Source: Gammaproteobacteria bacterium (GTDB lineage Bacteria; Pseudomonadota; Gammaproteobacteria; QOAV01). Taken from it: a stretch of 5,080 nt of DNA. Both the position numbers and the translations under genes were made by a program. The stretch covers positions 1 through 5,080 of the forward strand of contig JALXFQ010000301.1 in assembly GCA_027067235.1 (NCBI GenBank), in the 5' to 3' direction. Shown piece by piece: positions 1 to 4,815 of the stretch; the stretch's first letter is position 1; every line of letters starts with the position of its first letter. The notes beneath the pieces were generated by a model. The model searched no databases, was not told the origin of the DNA, and saw nothing but the letters and a program-made list of their open reading frames with translations.

Positions 1-37
1 GGCCAACGACGATATAGGTCATGGTTTGAAGATCCAT
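1..37 (-). CDS. Sodium/solute symporter large subunit, N-terminal fragment (runs off window)
   Basis: Only the first 12 codons are inside the window, reading MDLQTMTYIVVG on the minus strand. The ATG lies at 37-35 and is preceded by a G-rich ribosome binding site (GGGGGGAG, about 43-50) at 6 bases. It begins 12 bases after the stop of the DUF4212 gene, so the two are surely co-transcribed. In established pairs of this kind (the VC_2705-like subfamily of the SSS sodium:solute symporters), the small DUF4212 protein is encoded directly upstream of the large 13-TM-type permease, often for acetate or other short organic acids. The hydrophobic turn beginning at TYIVVG fits the first helix of such a permease. 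Identity is inferred mainly from context, since 12 residues cannot identify a family alone. Confidence 0.7.
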   Translation of the reverse strand, partial: MDLQTMTYIVVG

Positions 38-49
38 TGCTGCTCCCCC

Positions 50-301
50 CTAGTCTTCGTGGACGTTGTATTTCTGATCGAGCTTGTTCATGCGCCAGGC
101 GTAGAAAAAGATCAGAGCAACAAAGGTATAAATAGAGCCTTGTTGGGCAAACCAGAACCCCAGTTTGTACCCGCCAAGCCGTATGGCGTTGAGTGGTTCG
201 ACCAGAATGATGCCGAACAGATAGGAAACCACGAACCAGATAGCCAGGCAGAACAGCACCAGCCGCAGGTTCTCTTTCCAGTAATCAGATGGATGACTCA
301 T
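50..301 (-). CDS. DUF4212 family sodium/solute symporter small subunit
   Basis: An 83-residue membrane protein with two predicted helices, about residues 12-34 (rich in L, F, I, V) and 48-70. They are joined by a short loop with EPLNAIRLGG and end in a charged tail (RMNKLDQKYNVHED). The core FWFAQQGSIYTF followed by an aromatic second helix is characteristic of the DUF4212 / VC_2705-associated small subunit, which partners the large SSS-family permease encoded immediately downstream. Family length is typically 80-100 residues, so the gene looks complete. I place the start at the ATG at 301-299. A TTG one codon upstream is also open, but the GGAGG at 309-313 is 7 bases from the ATG, which is the better spacing. 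The transported substrate cannot be told from this subunit. No convincing promoter was found upstream. Confidence 0.88.
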   Translation of the reverse strand: MSHPSDYWKENLRLVLFCLAIWFVVSYLFGIILVEPLNAIRLGGYKLGFWFAQQGSIYTFVALIFFYAWRMNKLDQKYNVHED

Positions 302-308
302 CAATTTT

Positions 309-313
309 CCTCC
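309..313 (-). promoter_or_regulatory. Ribosome binding site of the DUF4212 gene (decides the start)
   Basis: Minus-strand GGAGG lies 7 bases before the ATG at 301-299. It favours that ATG over the TTG codon immediately upstream, which would leave only 4 bases. Confidence 0.75.
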
Positions 314-384
314 GCTTGTTGTTATGGAGATCTGGACACGTTGAAGCTTGCGGGCCGGCTGATCCCTCTACCCCTTAGCCGCCA

Positions 385-427
385 CCGCGGGCCCATTCTA
401 TCACCAGCCAGTCGCCATTGCCCGCGG
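385..427. repeat. Perfect 8-bp inverted repeat with 27-base loop
   Basis: CCGCGGGC at 385-392 is the exact reverse complement of GCCCGCGG at 420-427, separated by 27 bases. It lies in the divergent region between the symporter pair and the SSP411-like gene. It could form a hairpin in the untranslated leader of the minus-strand symporter transcript or serve as a split operator. Because each arm contains the self-complementary CCGCGG, it can also be read as a direct repeat of one palindromic site. No T-tract follows on either strand, so it is not an obvious intrinsic terminator. Its function is unknown. Confidence 0.5.
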
Positions 428-443
428 AAATACGCCACCGCCC

Positions 444-461
444 GGCAACTGCGCCGTTGCC
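444..461. repeat. Perfect 6-bp inverted repeat overlapping a candidate -35 box
   Basis: GGCAAC at 444-449 and GTTGCC at 456-461 form an exact inverted repeat with a 6-base spacer. The right arm overlaps the candidate -35 hexamer at 457-462 of the SSP411-like gene. The 18-base symmetric size suits a dimeric repressor site, but chance symmetry is not excluded and no regulator gene is in view. Confidence 0.35.
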
Positions 462-485
462 TAACAGACGATCTCGCCGTATGGT
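457..485 (+). promoter_or_regulatory. Candidate sigma-70 promoter for the SSP411-like gene
   Basis: TTGCCT (457-462) and TATGGT (480-485) are separated by 17 bases, and each matches the consensus hexamer at 4 of 6 positions. Initiation would fall near 492 and give a leader of about 27 bases to the ATG at 519. It is a weak promoter by sequence, found by eye, but it is the best-spaced pair in the region. Confidence 0.35.
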
Positions 486-518
486 TATTCCTCCCGACAG
501 CAAATCAGCTCACGAAAC

Positions 519-2375
519 ATGAAACTTGCTTTCCATCTGGTCTGGATCATTGTCTGCATGGCGCTGGCGACAGCCCCGGCCCGGGGCGACGCCCTGGTCA
601 ACCAGTTGACCAATCACCCGTCTCCGTATCTGGCCATGCACGGCGAAGACCCGGTGGCCTGGCAGGACTGGGGGCCGGACGTACTGCAGCGGGCGCGCAG
701 GGAAAACAAGCTGGTTTTTCTTTCCATTGGCTATTTTTCCTGCCACTGGTGCCATGTCATGCAGCGCGAGAGTTACAAGAACCCGGAAATTGCCGCCGTG
801 CTGAACCGCTATTTCATCCCGGTAAAAATAGACCGCGAACTGGAACCGGCGCTGGACGCCAAACTGATGGACTTTGTGCAAAGCCTGCGCGGCAGCGGCG
901 GCTGGCCGCTGAATGCTTTCGTGACACCGGACGGCTACCCGGTCTACGCCACCCTGTACGAAAGGCCGCAGAGGTTTCTCGCCCTGTTGCAGCGACTGTC
1001 CGGTCTTTGGCAGAAAGAGCGCCAGAAAATCACCACGCTGGCGCACGCCAGCCTGTCGGCTGGCAAGGGCCCTGGCGCGCCGCAACTGGACTTCAAGCGG
1101 GTTTACCGCCTGCACACCCGGCTGAGCGAAGACGCGGTCGCAGTGGCTGACAACATGCACGGCGGCTTTGGCATGAGCAACAAGTTTCCCATGGAGCCGG
1201 AACTGGCGGTGCTGCTGACCATTTACCAGCGCTTCGACCACGAAACCGTGCTTGCCGATATCATTACCAGGGCGCTGGATGCGATGATGAACAAGGCGCT
1301 GCGCGATCATCTCAACGGCGGCTTTTTTCGCTACACGACCGACCCGGACTGGGCCACACCACATTTTGAGAAGATGCTCTACAACAATGCGCAACTGGCC
1401 CTGCTCTATTTGCGCGCAGGCGAGTTATTCAACCGTGAGGATTACACTCGCGTCGGCCATGAAACCTGCCGTTTCATGATAAATAACATGCGTCGGCCGG
1501 ACGGCGCCTTCATCGGCGCCTTTTCCGCCGTGGACAAAAACGGCAAGGAAGGAAAAGCCTACCTCTGGGACAAAACCGAGCTAAAAGAGGCGCTGACGGA
1601 GACAGAGTACAAGCTGGTCAGGCAAATGTGGAATCTGGATGAGCCTTCCGCTTTCGACAATGGCGCCTACCTGCCCGTCCCGGTTGTCCCTGTCAAAGAC
1701 GCGGCCAAAGAAATCGGCATCAACCCGGACAACGCGCGGAATCTGTACAACGATGCAAAAGCGCGTTTACACAAACGTGCCATCAGCAAGGCGCACCCTG
1801 CTGACACCAAGGAACTGGCGGGTTGGAACGGCCTGGCGCTGGCGTCATTTGCCGAGGCCGCGCGCATGACCGGAAACAAGCAGTACAGGAAAATCGCACA
1901 AGGCGTACGCGACTATCTGGCAAATACCCTGTGGCGCAACGGCCAGCTGATACGGGCACTGCACAATAACAAGCCCCTGGGCAAGGCCTCGCTGCAGGAT
2001 TACGGCTTTGTTGCCTATGGACTCATGCAATGGGCCATGCTGACCAATGACAAAAAAGACTTTGAACTGGCGCGGAAAATTGCCAGCCGCGGCTATGATG
2101 TTTTCTATACCGACAACGGCTGGCGCATGGACGACGGCGGTTTGATCCACTACGGCCAGACCCGGGATGTCATTGAGGACGGCGCCATGCCATCACCATC
2201 GGCGATGCTGCTGCTGGCAATGATCCGCACAGGCAACAATCTGGATGATAAAAAACTGCTGGATAAAGCGCGCGCCGCGCTGAACAGCGGCTGGCATATA
2301 CTGGAATCCAACCCGTTCCAGTTCGCCAGCCGACTCGAGGCAGCCTATGTCGCCGCCGGCACTACCGCCAGATAG
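519..2375 (+). CDS. Exported DUF255/SSP411-family thioredoxin-fold protein (YyaL/SPATA20-like)
   Basis: A 618-residue protein. Residues 1-23 look like a Sec signal peptide: K2, a hydrophobic stretch at about 8-19, and a likely cut after ARG before D24. Residues about 28-165 are the DUF255 thioredoxin-like domain, with SPYLAMHGEDPVAW, FLSIGYFSCHWCHVM (CHWC at 75-78), KIDRE (103-107) and GSGGWPLNAF. The rest resembles the (alpha/alpha)6-barrel region of the family: NKFPMEPE (221-228), GGFFRYTTDPDW and HFEKMLYNNAQL (267-293), EGKAYLWDK, DTKELAGWNGLALASF (429-444), LQDYGFVAYGL and EDGAMPSPSAMLL. Biochemical function is not established in bacteria; the fold suggests a redox activity joined to a sugar-epimerase-like barrel. 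It is shorter than the usual 670-700 residues. The family motif GGTYFP after the TPD turn is replaced here by ATLYE. The start at 519 has only a weak ribosome binding site but is the only one that gives a signal peptide. The gene is divergent from the symporter pair. Confidence 0.9.
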   Translation: MKLAFHLVWIIVCMALATAPARGDALVNQLTNHPSPYLAMHGEDPVAWQDWGPDVLQRARRENKLVFLSIGYFSCHWCHVMQRESYKNPEIAAVLNRYFIPVKIDRELEPALDAKLMDFVQSLRGSGGWPLNAFVTPDGYPVYATLYERPQRFLALLQRLSGLWQKERQKITTLAHASLSAGKGPGAPQLDFKRVYRLHTRLSEDAVAVADNMHGGFGMSNKFPMEPELAVLLTIYQRFDHETVLADIITRALDAMMNKALRDHLNGGFFRYTTDPDWATPHFEKMLYNNAQLALLYLRAGELFNREDYTRVGHETCRFMINNMRRPDGAFIGAFSAVDKNGKEGKAYLWDKTELKEALTETEYKLVRQMWNLDEPSAFDNGAYLPVPVVPVKDAAKEIGINPDNARNLYNDAKARLHKRAISKAHPADTKELAGWNGLALASFAEAARMTGNKQYRKIAQGVRDYLANTLWRNGQLIRALHNNKPLGKASLQDYGFVAYGLMQWAMLTNDKKDFELARKIASRGYDVFYTDNGWRMDDGGLIHYGQTRDVIEDGAMPSPSAMLLLAMIRTGNNLDDKKLLDKARAALNSGWHILESNPFQFASRLEAAYVAAGTTAR

Positions 2376-2554
2376 ACTGAGCGGGTCTTAGCGGATCCTT
2401 ATATAAGTATTTGATGTTAGACATATTATCTCCCCTGGGTTACAGTGCGCTTCCCCGAACGGATACGGTACGCGCCGAAGCCGCCAGGAGGAGAGGAAAA
2501 GAGCCCATTTTTATGCAGCTCAATAATAATAACCTGCTATGACAGGGATTAAAG
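2376..2554 (+). other. Non-coding stretch between the SSP411-like stop and the terminator
   Basis: About 180 bases with no supportable gene. It starts with an AT-rich block (2399-2430), continues with a GC-rich block containing a weak 5-bp stem (GCTTC at 2449-2453 with GAAGC at 2477-2481), then a purine run (AGGAGGAGAGGAAAA at 2486-2500), and runs into the terminator at 2555. It may simply be a long 3' untranslated region, or the body of a small RNA that uses that terminator. I found no well-spaced promoter inside it. Confidence 0.4.
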
Positions 2555-2582
2555 AAACGGACCCGATCGGGTCCGTTTTTTT
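2555..2582 (+). terminator. Rho-independent terminator, perfect 12-bp palindrome
   Basis: The 24 bases at 2555-2578 are a perfect palindrome centred on GATC (left arm AAACGGACCC, right arm GGGTCCGTTT), with a GC-rich 7-bp core stem and a run of seven T at 2576-2582. It ends transcription from the SSP411-like gene about 180 bases after its stop. The flanking bases on the other side give TTTCTTT when read from the minus strand, so it can plausibly also stop the converging tlpA-like transcript. No other hairpin with a T-tract was seen between the two genes. Confidence 0.9.
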
Positions 2583-2639
2583 ATGTTCAGGATGAACGGA
2601 CAGAAAACTGCTCCTGCGTTTTCTGCACTCCCGCCATCC
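2583..2639. repeat. Intergenic repeat, copy 1 (direct repeat of 2789-2845)
   Basis: A 57-base segment repeated 206 bases downstream with about 53 identical positions; the first 35 bases are identical. It contains two perfect small hairpins: GTTCA-GGA-TGAAC (2585-2597) and CAGAAAAC-N9-GTTTTCTG (2601-2625). A third, CCGCCA-TCCG-TGGCGG (2631-2646), straddles its right end. It starts at the base after the T-tract of the terminator. The palindromic make-up resembles REP-type or short non-autonomous repeats of proteobacterial intergenic regions. The family cannot be named without a genome-wide count. Confidence 0.8.
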
Positions 2640-2679
2640 GTGGCGGTCGTATGCCGCGGGCGCAGGGATGCGCAGGAGC
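2610..2679. repeat. 9-bp inverted repeat enclosing nested hairpins
   Basis: GCTCCTGCG at 2610-2618 is the exact reverse complement of CGCAGGAGC at 2671-2679. Between them lie CCGCCA-TCCG-TGGCGG (2631-2646) and GCGCA-GGGA-TGCGC (2660-2673), the latter overlapping the right arm. The outer stem competes with the CAGAAAAC/GTTTTCTG hairpin of copy 1, so the RNA or single-stranded DNA could fold in alternative ways. Copy 2 of the repeat keeps the left arm (2816-2823) but I find no matching right arm, so the second copy looks truncated. Confidence 0.6.
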
Positions 2680-2786
2680 GGCTTGCCGAGTCTGACTCAA
2701 TGTCCGAATTCTCGCCTGATGGCCGGGAACGACGTACCAGGTCTGACTCAAAACCGGCACCCTCCCAAAAGCTGGCCGGGAGCGGC
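2675..2786. repeat. Degenerate tandem repeat of about 51-53 bases
   Basis: Two units begin GGAGCGGC (2675) and GGAACGAC (2726); each carries the identical 11-mer GTCTGACTCAA (2690-2700 and 2741-2751) at the same offset, and about 20 of the first 26 positions agree. Each unit leads into the 9-mer TGGCCGGGA (2720-2728 and 2773-2781). A third unit start, GGAGCGGC (2779-2786), runs directly into copy 2 of the 57-base repeat. The first GTCTGACTC sits in a small palindrome (GAGTC-T-GACTC, 2689-2699). It fills the space between the two copies of the larger repeat, making the whole a composite mosaic. Confidence 0.6.
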
Positions 2787-2788
2787 GC

Positions 2789-2845
2789 ATGTTCAGGATG
2801 AACGGACAGAAAACTGCTCCTGCATTCTCTGCACTTCGGCCATCC
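2789..2845. repeat. Intergenic repeat, copy 2 (direct repeat of 2583-2639)
   Basis: This is the second copy in the same orientation. It keeps the GTTCA-GGA-TGAAC hairpin (2791-2803) and the CAGAAAACTGCTCCTGC core (2807-2823). Base changes in the right arm (ATTCTCTG instead of GTTTTCTG) break the second hairpin. After GGCCATCC the sequence departs from copy 1 but still forms a short GGCC-ATCCCA-GGCC stem. It ends about 65 bases short of the tlpA-like stop codon. Confidence 0.8.
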
Positions 2846-2909
2846 CAGGCCAGCAGAGACCTGCCGACACTTCCGCGCAGCCATTACCTCCAGCGCCAGG
2901 TTGAATCGC

Positions 2910-3431
2910 TCAGTCCACCAGCTTGCCCAGTTCCAGCATGTATACCGGGCGCAACAGGGCATGGTCGCTCCAGTCACGCTTGCCGACGGTGCGATAGGTC
3001 GCCCTGCCCTGCTTGTCCAGCACCAGAGTGGTGGGCACGGCCAGCACCGGCCACTCATCGAACGCCCTGCCGGCCTGGTCCAGCCAGACGGTAAAATTGA
3101 TCGGCATGGTTTTCAGCGCCTCACGTACAGTTTCCGGCTTTTCCTTGGCGCTGACGGCAATCATCACGACATCGCCGTCCTTCACTTTTTCCCAGGCTGT
3201 ATTGAGCGATGGCATTTCTTCCTGGCAGGGTTCGCACCAGGTCTCGAAATAATTCACAATCACGACCTTGCCGCGATACTCGCTGATCTTGTGCGAATTC
3301 CCGTCGAGATCGACAAAGGTCAAGTCCTTCAGCAACGGCTGGCCAGGTACTTTCTCCAGCTTTTGCTCCGCCCGCACCGCTGACAGCGCCAGCGCCAGCA
3401 ACAGCGCCAGAACGATCCTGAATACTCTCAT
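2910..3431 (-). CDS. Secreted TlpA/ResA-type thiol:disulfide oxidoreductase
   Basis: A 173-residue protein with a signal peptide at 1-21 (R2 and R5, a leucine/alanine-rich core, probable cut VRA before E22). A single TlpA-like thioredoxin domain follows: a strand-turn LKDLTFVDLDGNSHKISEYRGKVVIVNYFETW, the active site WCEPC (65-69) followed by EEMPSL, and the cis-proline loop VPTT (P133). By family precedent it acts in the periplasm as a thiol-disulfide reductant, in cytochrome c maturation or protein/metal-site thiol reduction; the specific client is unknown. EP between the cysteines is typical of reducing TlpA/ResA members. Length is normal for the family. The start is well supported by AGGAGGAG at 3441-3448, 9 bases from the ATG, and a promoter just upstream. 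It is a single gene, convergent with the SSP411-like gene and divergent from the PP-loop operon. Confidence 0.92.
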   Translation of the reverse strand: MRVFRIVLALLLALALSAVRAEQKLEKVPGQPLLKDLTFVDLDGNSHKISEYRGKVVIVNYFETWCEPCQEEMPSLNTAWEKVKDGDVVMIAVSAKEKPETVREALKTMPINFTVWLDQAGRAFDEWPVLAVPTTLVLDKQGRATYRTVGKRDWSDHALLRPVYMLELGKLVD

Positions 3432-3462
3432 GTGTTTTCGCTCCTCCTTATTGGCAGCGTCA

Positions 3463-3491
3463 AATATAGCGCTTCCACTCCATCAGGCCAA
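3463..3491 (-). promoter_or_regulatory. Candidate sigma-70 promoter of the tlpA-like gene
   Basis: Read on the minus strand, TTGGCC (3491-3486) and TATATT (3468-3463) are separated by exactly 17 bases and match the consensus hexamers at 4 and 5 of 6 positions. Initiation would be near 3456, giving a leader of about 25 bases that contains the ribosome binding site at 3441-3448. Confidence 0.55.
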
Positions 3492-3520
3492 TGGACGCAT
3501 GCCTGCTGCAATGCTTAAAT
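3492..3520 (+). promoter_or_regulatory. Weak candidate promoter of the PP-loop/tusA/CDF operon
   Basis: TGGACG (3492-3497) and TTAAAT (3515-3520), 17 bases apart, each match consensus at 4 of 6 positions. Initiation near 3527 would give a 24-base leader to the ATG at 3551. It overlaps the far end of the divergent tlpA-like promoter. The evidence is thin. Confidence 0.25.
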
Positions 3521-3550
3521 CCCCAAACCCAAGAAAACCTCATTCATCCC

Positions 3551-4591
3551 ATGACTCAACGCAAAGCCGTGGCCCTGATTTCCGGCGGACTGGATTCCAT
3601 GCTGGCGGTTAAAATGATCCAGCAGCAGGGCATACACGTGGAAGGCATCAATTTTTTTACCGGATTCTGTGTGGAAGGCCACACTCACGCCATCCGCAAC
3701 AGGGATCAGGCCAGGCCCAAGCGCAACAACGCCCTGTGGGTGGCGGAACAGCTGGGCATCAAGCTGCATATTATTGATGTCATCGACGAGTACAAAGATG
3801 TGCTGCTCAACCCGAAACATGGCTACGGCAAGAACATGAATCCCTGCCTGGACTGCAAGGGCTTCATGGTGAAAAAAGCACGGGAGTGGATAGAGGCAAA
3901 TGATTTCGATTTCATCATCACCGGCGAAGTCATCGGCCAGCGCCCCATGTCGCAGCGCAAGGACACCATGCCCGTGATCGCGCGCGAATCCGGCGCCGAC
4001 GATCGCCTGCTGCGCCCGTTATGCGCACAGCATCTGCCGGAAACTCTGCCCGAGCGCGAAGGCTGGGTCGATACCAGCCAGCTGGGCGCCATCACCGGCC
4101 GCTCCCGTCATGAACAAATGGCGCTGGCAGAAAAATGGGGGTTCAAAGATTACGCCACCCCCGCCGGCGGCTGCTGTTTTCTCACCGACGCCAGCTATTC
4201 CAGAAAACTGGTGGACATGTGGCAGCACCGCGGCAGCCGTGAATACTCGCTGGACGACATCATGCTGCTAAAGGTCGGCCGCCACATACGTCCCAACCAG
4301 CGCTTCAAGCTCATCGTGGCGCGCGACGCGGGCGAGACCAATTACCTGAAAGGTTATCGCGGACAATTCACCCACATGGCGGCCATTTCTCATGGCGGCC
4401 CGATGACCCTGATCGAGGGCGAACCAAGCAGCGACGACCTGGAACTGGCGGCCAGGATCACTGCGCGATTCGGGCAGGGCCGTAATGCCGATCGGGTCAC
4501 GGTAGAAATTCATCCCATTGGTGGTGAATCGATGAAGCTCAGCATACCGCCCATGCCGGCATCGGAAATCGCGCAGGAATGGTATGTATGA
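3551..4591 (+). CDS. MnmA/ThiI-like PP-loop ATPase with C-terminal NFACT-R-like domain, predicted RNA thiolase
   Basis: A 346-residue protein from the ATG at 3551. Residues about 5-180 form a PP-loop ATP-pyrophosphatase domain with SGGLDS (11-16), which activates a base by adenylation. NPCLDCKGFM (C99, C102) aligns with the NPxxxCN motif of MnmA that carries its first catalytic cysteine. GGCCF (C208, C209) is placed like the second catalytic cysteine in MnmA's GICF. TGEVIGQRPMSQ (124-135) is typical of the subfamily. Residues about 235-330 (LLKVGRHIRPNQRFKLIVARD) resemble the NFACT-R RNA-binding domain often fused to such enzymes. It is often labelled tRNA 4-thiouridine or 2-thiouridine synthase; the actual target base is not established. 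It lacks the THUMP domain of ThiI. An in-frame ATG at 3491 would add 20 residues of unlike composition, so I prefer 3551, although its ribosome binding site is weak. Its stop overlaps the start of the tusA-like gene. Confidence 0.85.
   Translation: MTQRKAVALISGGLDSMLAVKMIQQQGIHVEGINFFTGFCVEGHTHAIRNRDQARPKRNNALWVAEQLGIKLHIIDVIDEYKDVLLNPKHGYGKNMNPCLDCKGFMVKKAREWIEANDFDFIITGEVIGQRPMSQRKDTMPVIARESGADDRLLRPLCAQHLPETLPEREGWVDTSQLGAITGRSRHEQMALAEKWGFKDYATPAGGCCFLTDASYSRKLVDMWQHRGSREYSLDDIMLLKVGRHIRPNQRFKLIVARDAGETNYLKGYRGQFTHMAAISHGGPMTLIEGEPSSDDLELAARITARFGQGRNADRVTVEIHPIGGESMKLSIPPMPASEIAQEWYV
4575..4579 (+). promoter_or_regulatory. Ribosome binding site of the tusA-like gene (decides the start)
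   Basis: AGGAA lies 8 bases before the ATG at 4588. The alternative in-frame ATG at 4579 overlaps this motif and has nothing suitable upstream, so 4588 is chosen. Confidence 0.6.
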
Positions 4592-4815
4592 AATATCAGC
4601 TCGACGCCACCAACCTGCTCTGCCCCATGCCGGTCATACGCACCCAGAACCGGGTGGCGGAACTGGCCGCGGGCGATACACTCGAGGTGCATTGCACCGA
4701 CCCCGGCGTGTTGCACGACATCCCGGCCTGGTGCCGTATCAACGGCCATGAAGTCATCAACCAGCGGCGCGAACACGGCGTCATCATCATCACGGTGAAA
4801 GTCAGTGACGACTGA
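4588..4815 (+). CDS. TusA-family sulfur carrier protein
   Basis: A 75-residue cytoplasmic protein with the TusA fold signature: LDATNLLCPMPVIRT, where C12 in CPMPV is the persulfide-carrying cysteine, then a DTLEV strand, TDPGVLHDIPAWC (37-49) and the closing GVIIITVKV strand. Known TusA proteins accept sulfur from a cysteine desulfurase or rhodanese and pass it to tRNA thiolation, molybdenum cofactor or sulfur-oxidation pathways. Extra cysteines at 36 and 49 could be structural or redox active. The ATG at 4588 overlaps the stop of the PP-loop gene in an ATGA (4588-4591), indicating translational coupling and probably a fixed stoichiometry. The most economical role is sulfur donor to the neighbouring thiolase, rather than the housekeeping tusA of the tusBCDE relay, none of which is nearby. 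Length is normal for the family. Confidence 0.9.
   Translation: MKYQLDATNLLCPMPVIRTQNRVAELAAGDTLEVHCTDPGVLHDIPAWCRINGHEVINQRREHGVIIITVKVSDD

Noticed and set aside
26..1150. Plus-strand open frame of 374 codons across the left genes
   Set aside because: It runs antisense over the DUF4212 gene and out of frame through the well-supported SSP411-like gene. Its translation is rich in R, P, G and H and has no recognisable motif.
510..1394. Minus-strand open frame of 294 codons
   Set aside because: It is entirely antisense to the DUF255 domain, has no family motif, and is explained by the GC-rich codon use of the real gene.
2513..2542. Nine-codon frame MQLNNNNLL just before the terminator, resembling an attenuator leader peptide with four Asn codons
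   Set aside because: The nearest purine-rich ribosome binding motif is 16 or more bases away, and there is no same-strand gene downstream of the terminator to be attenuated.
2675..2845. Possible CRISPR array from the regularly spaced 11-mers
   Set aside because: There are only two copies of the 11-mer, with degenerate flanks that are themselves repeated. There are no unique spacers between constant repeats and no cas genes in view.
2549..3058. Minus-strand open frame of 169 codons in the intergenic region
   Set aside because: It overlaps the tlpA-like gene in another frame. Its remainder is a translation of the two repeat copies (CRSSFLSVHP and AGAVFCPFIL from the same DNA in different frames), so it is a repeat-derived artefact of a kind often misannotated as hypothetical.
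3491..3550. Upstream ATG extending the PP-loop protein by 20 residues
   Set aside because: The extension has no family-like sequence, overlaps the divergent tlpA-like promoter and lies upstream of the candidate start site near 3527. The ATG at 3551 gives the normal short lead into the PP-loop strand. An AGG near 3486 keeps some doubt.
4579..4587. Alternative start of the tusA-like gene at the ATG at 4579
   Set aside because: It would overlap the AGGAA motif that serves the ATG at 4588, and it adds MVC before the usual MKYQLDA start.
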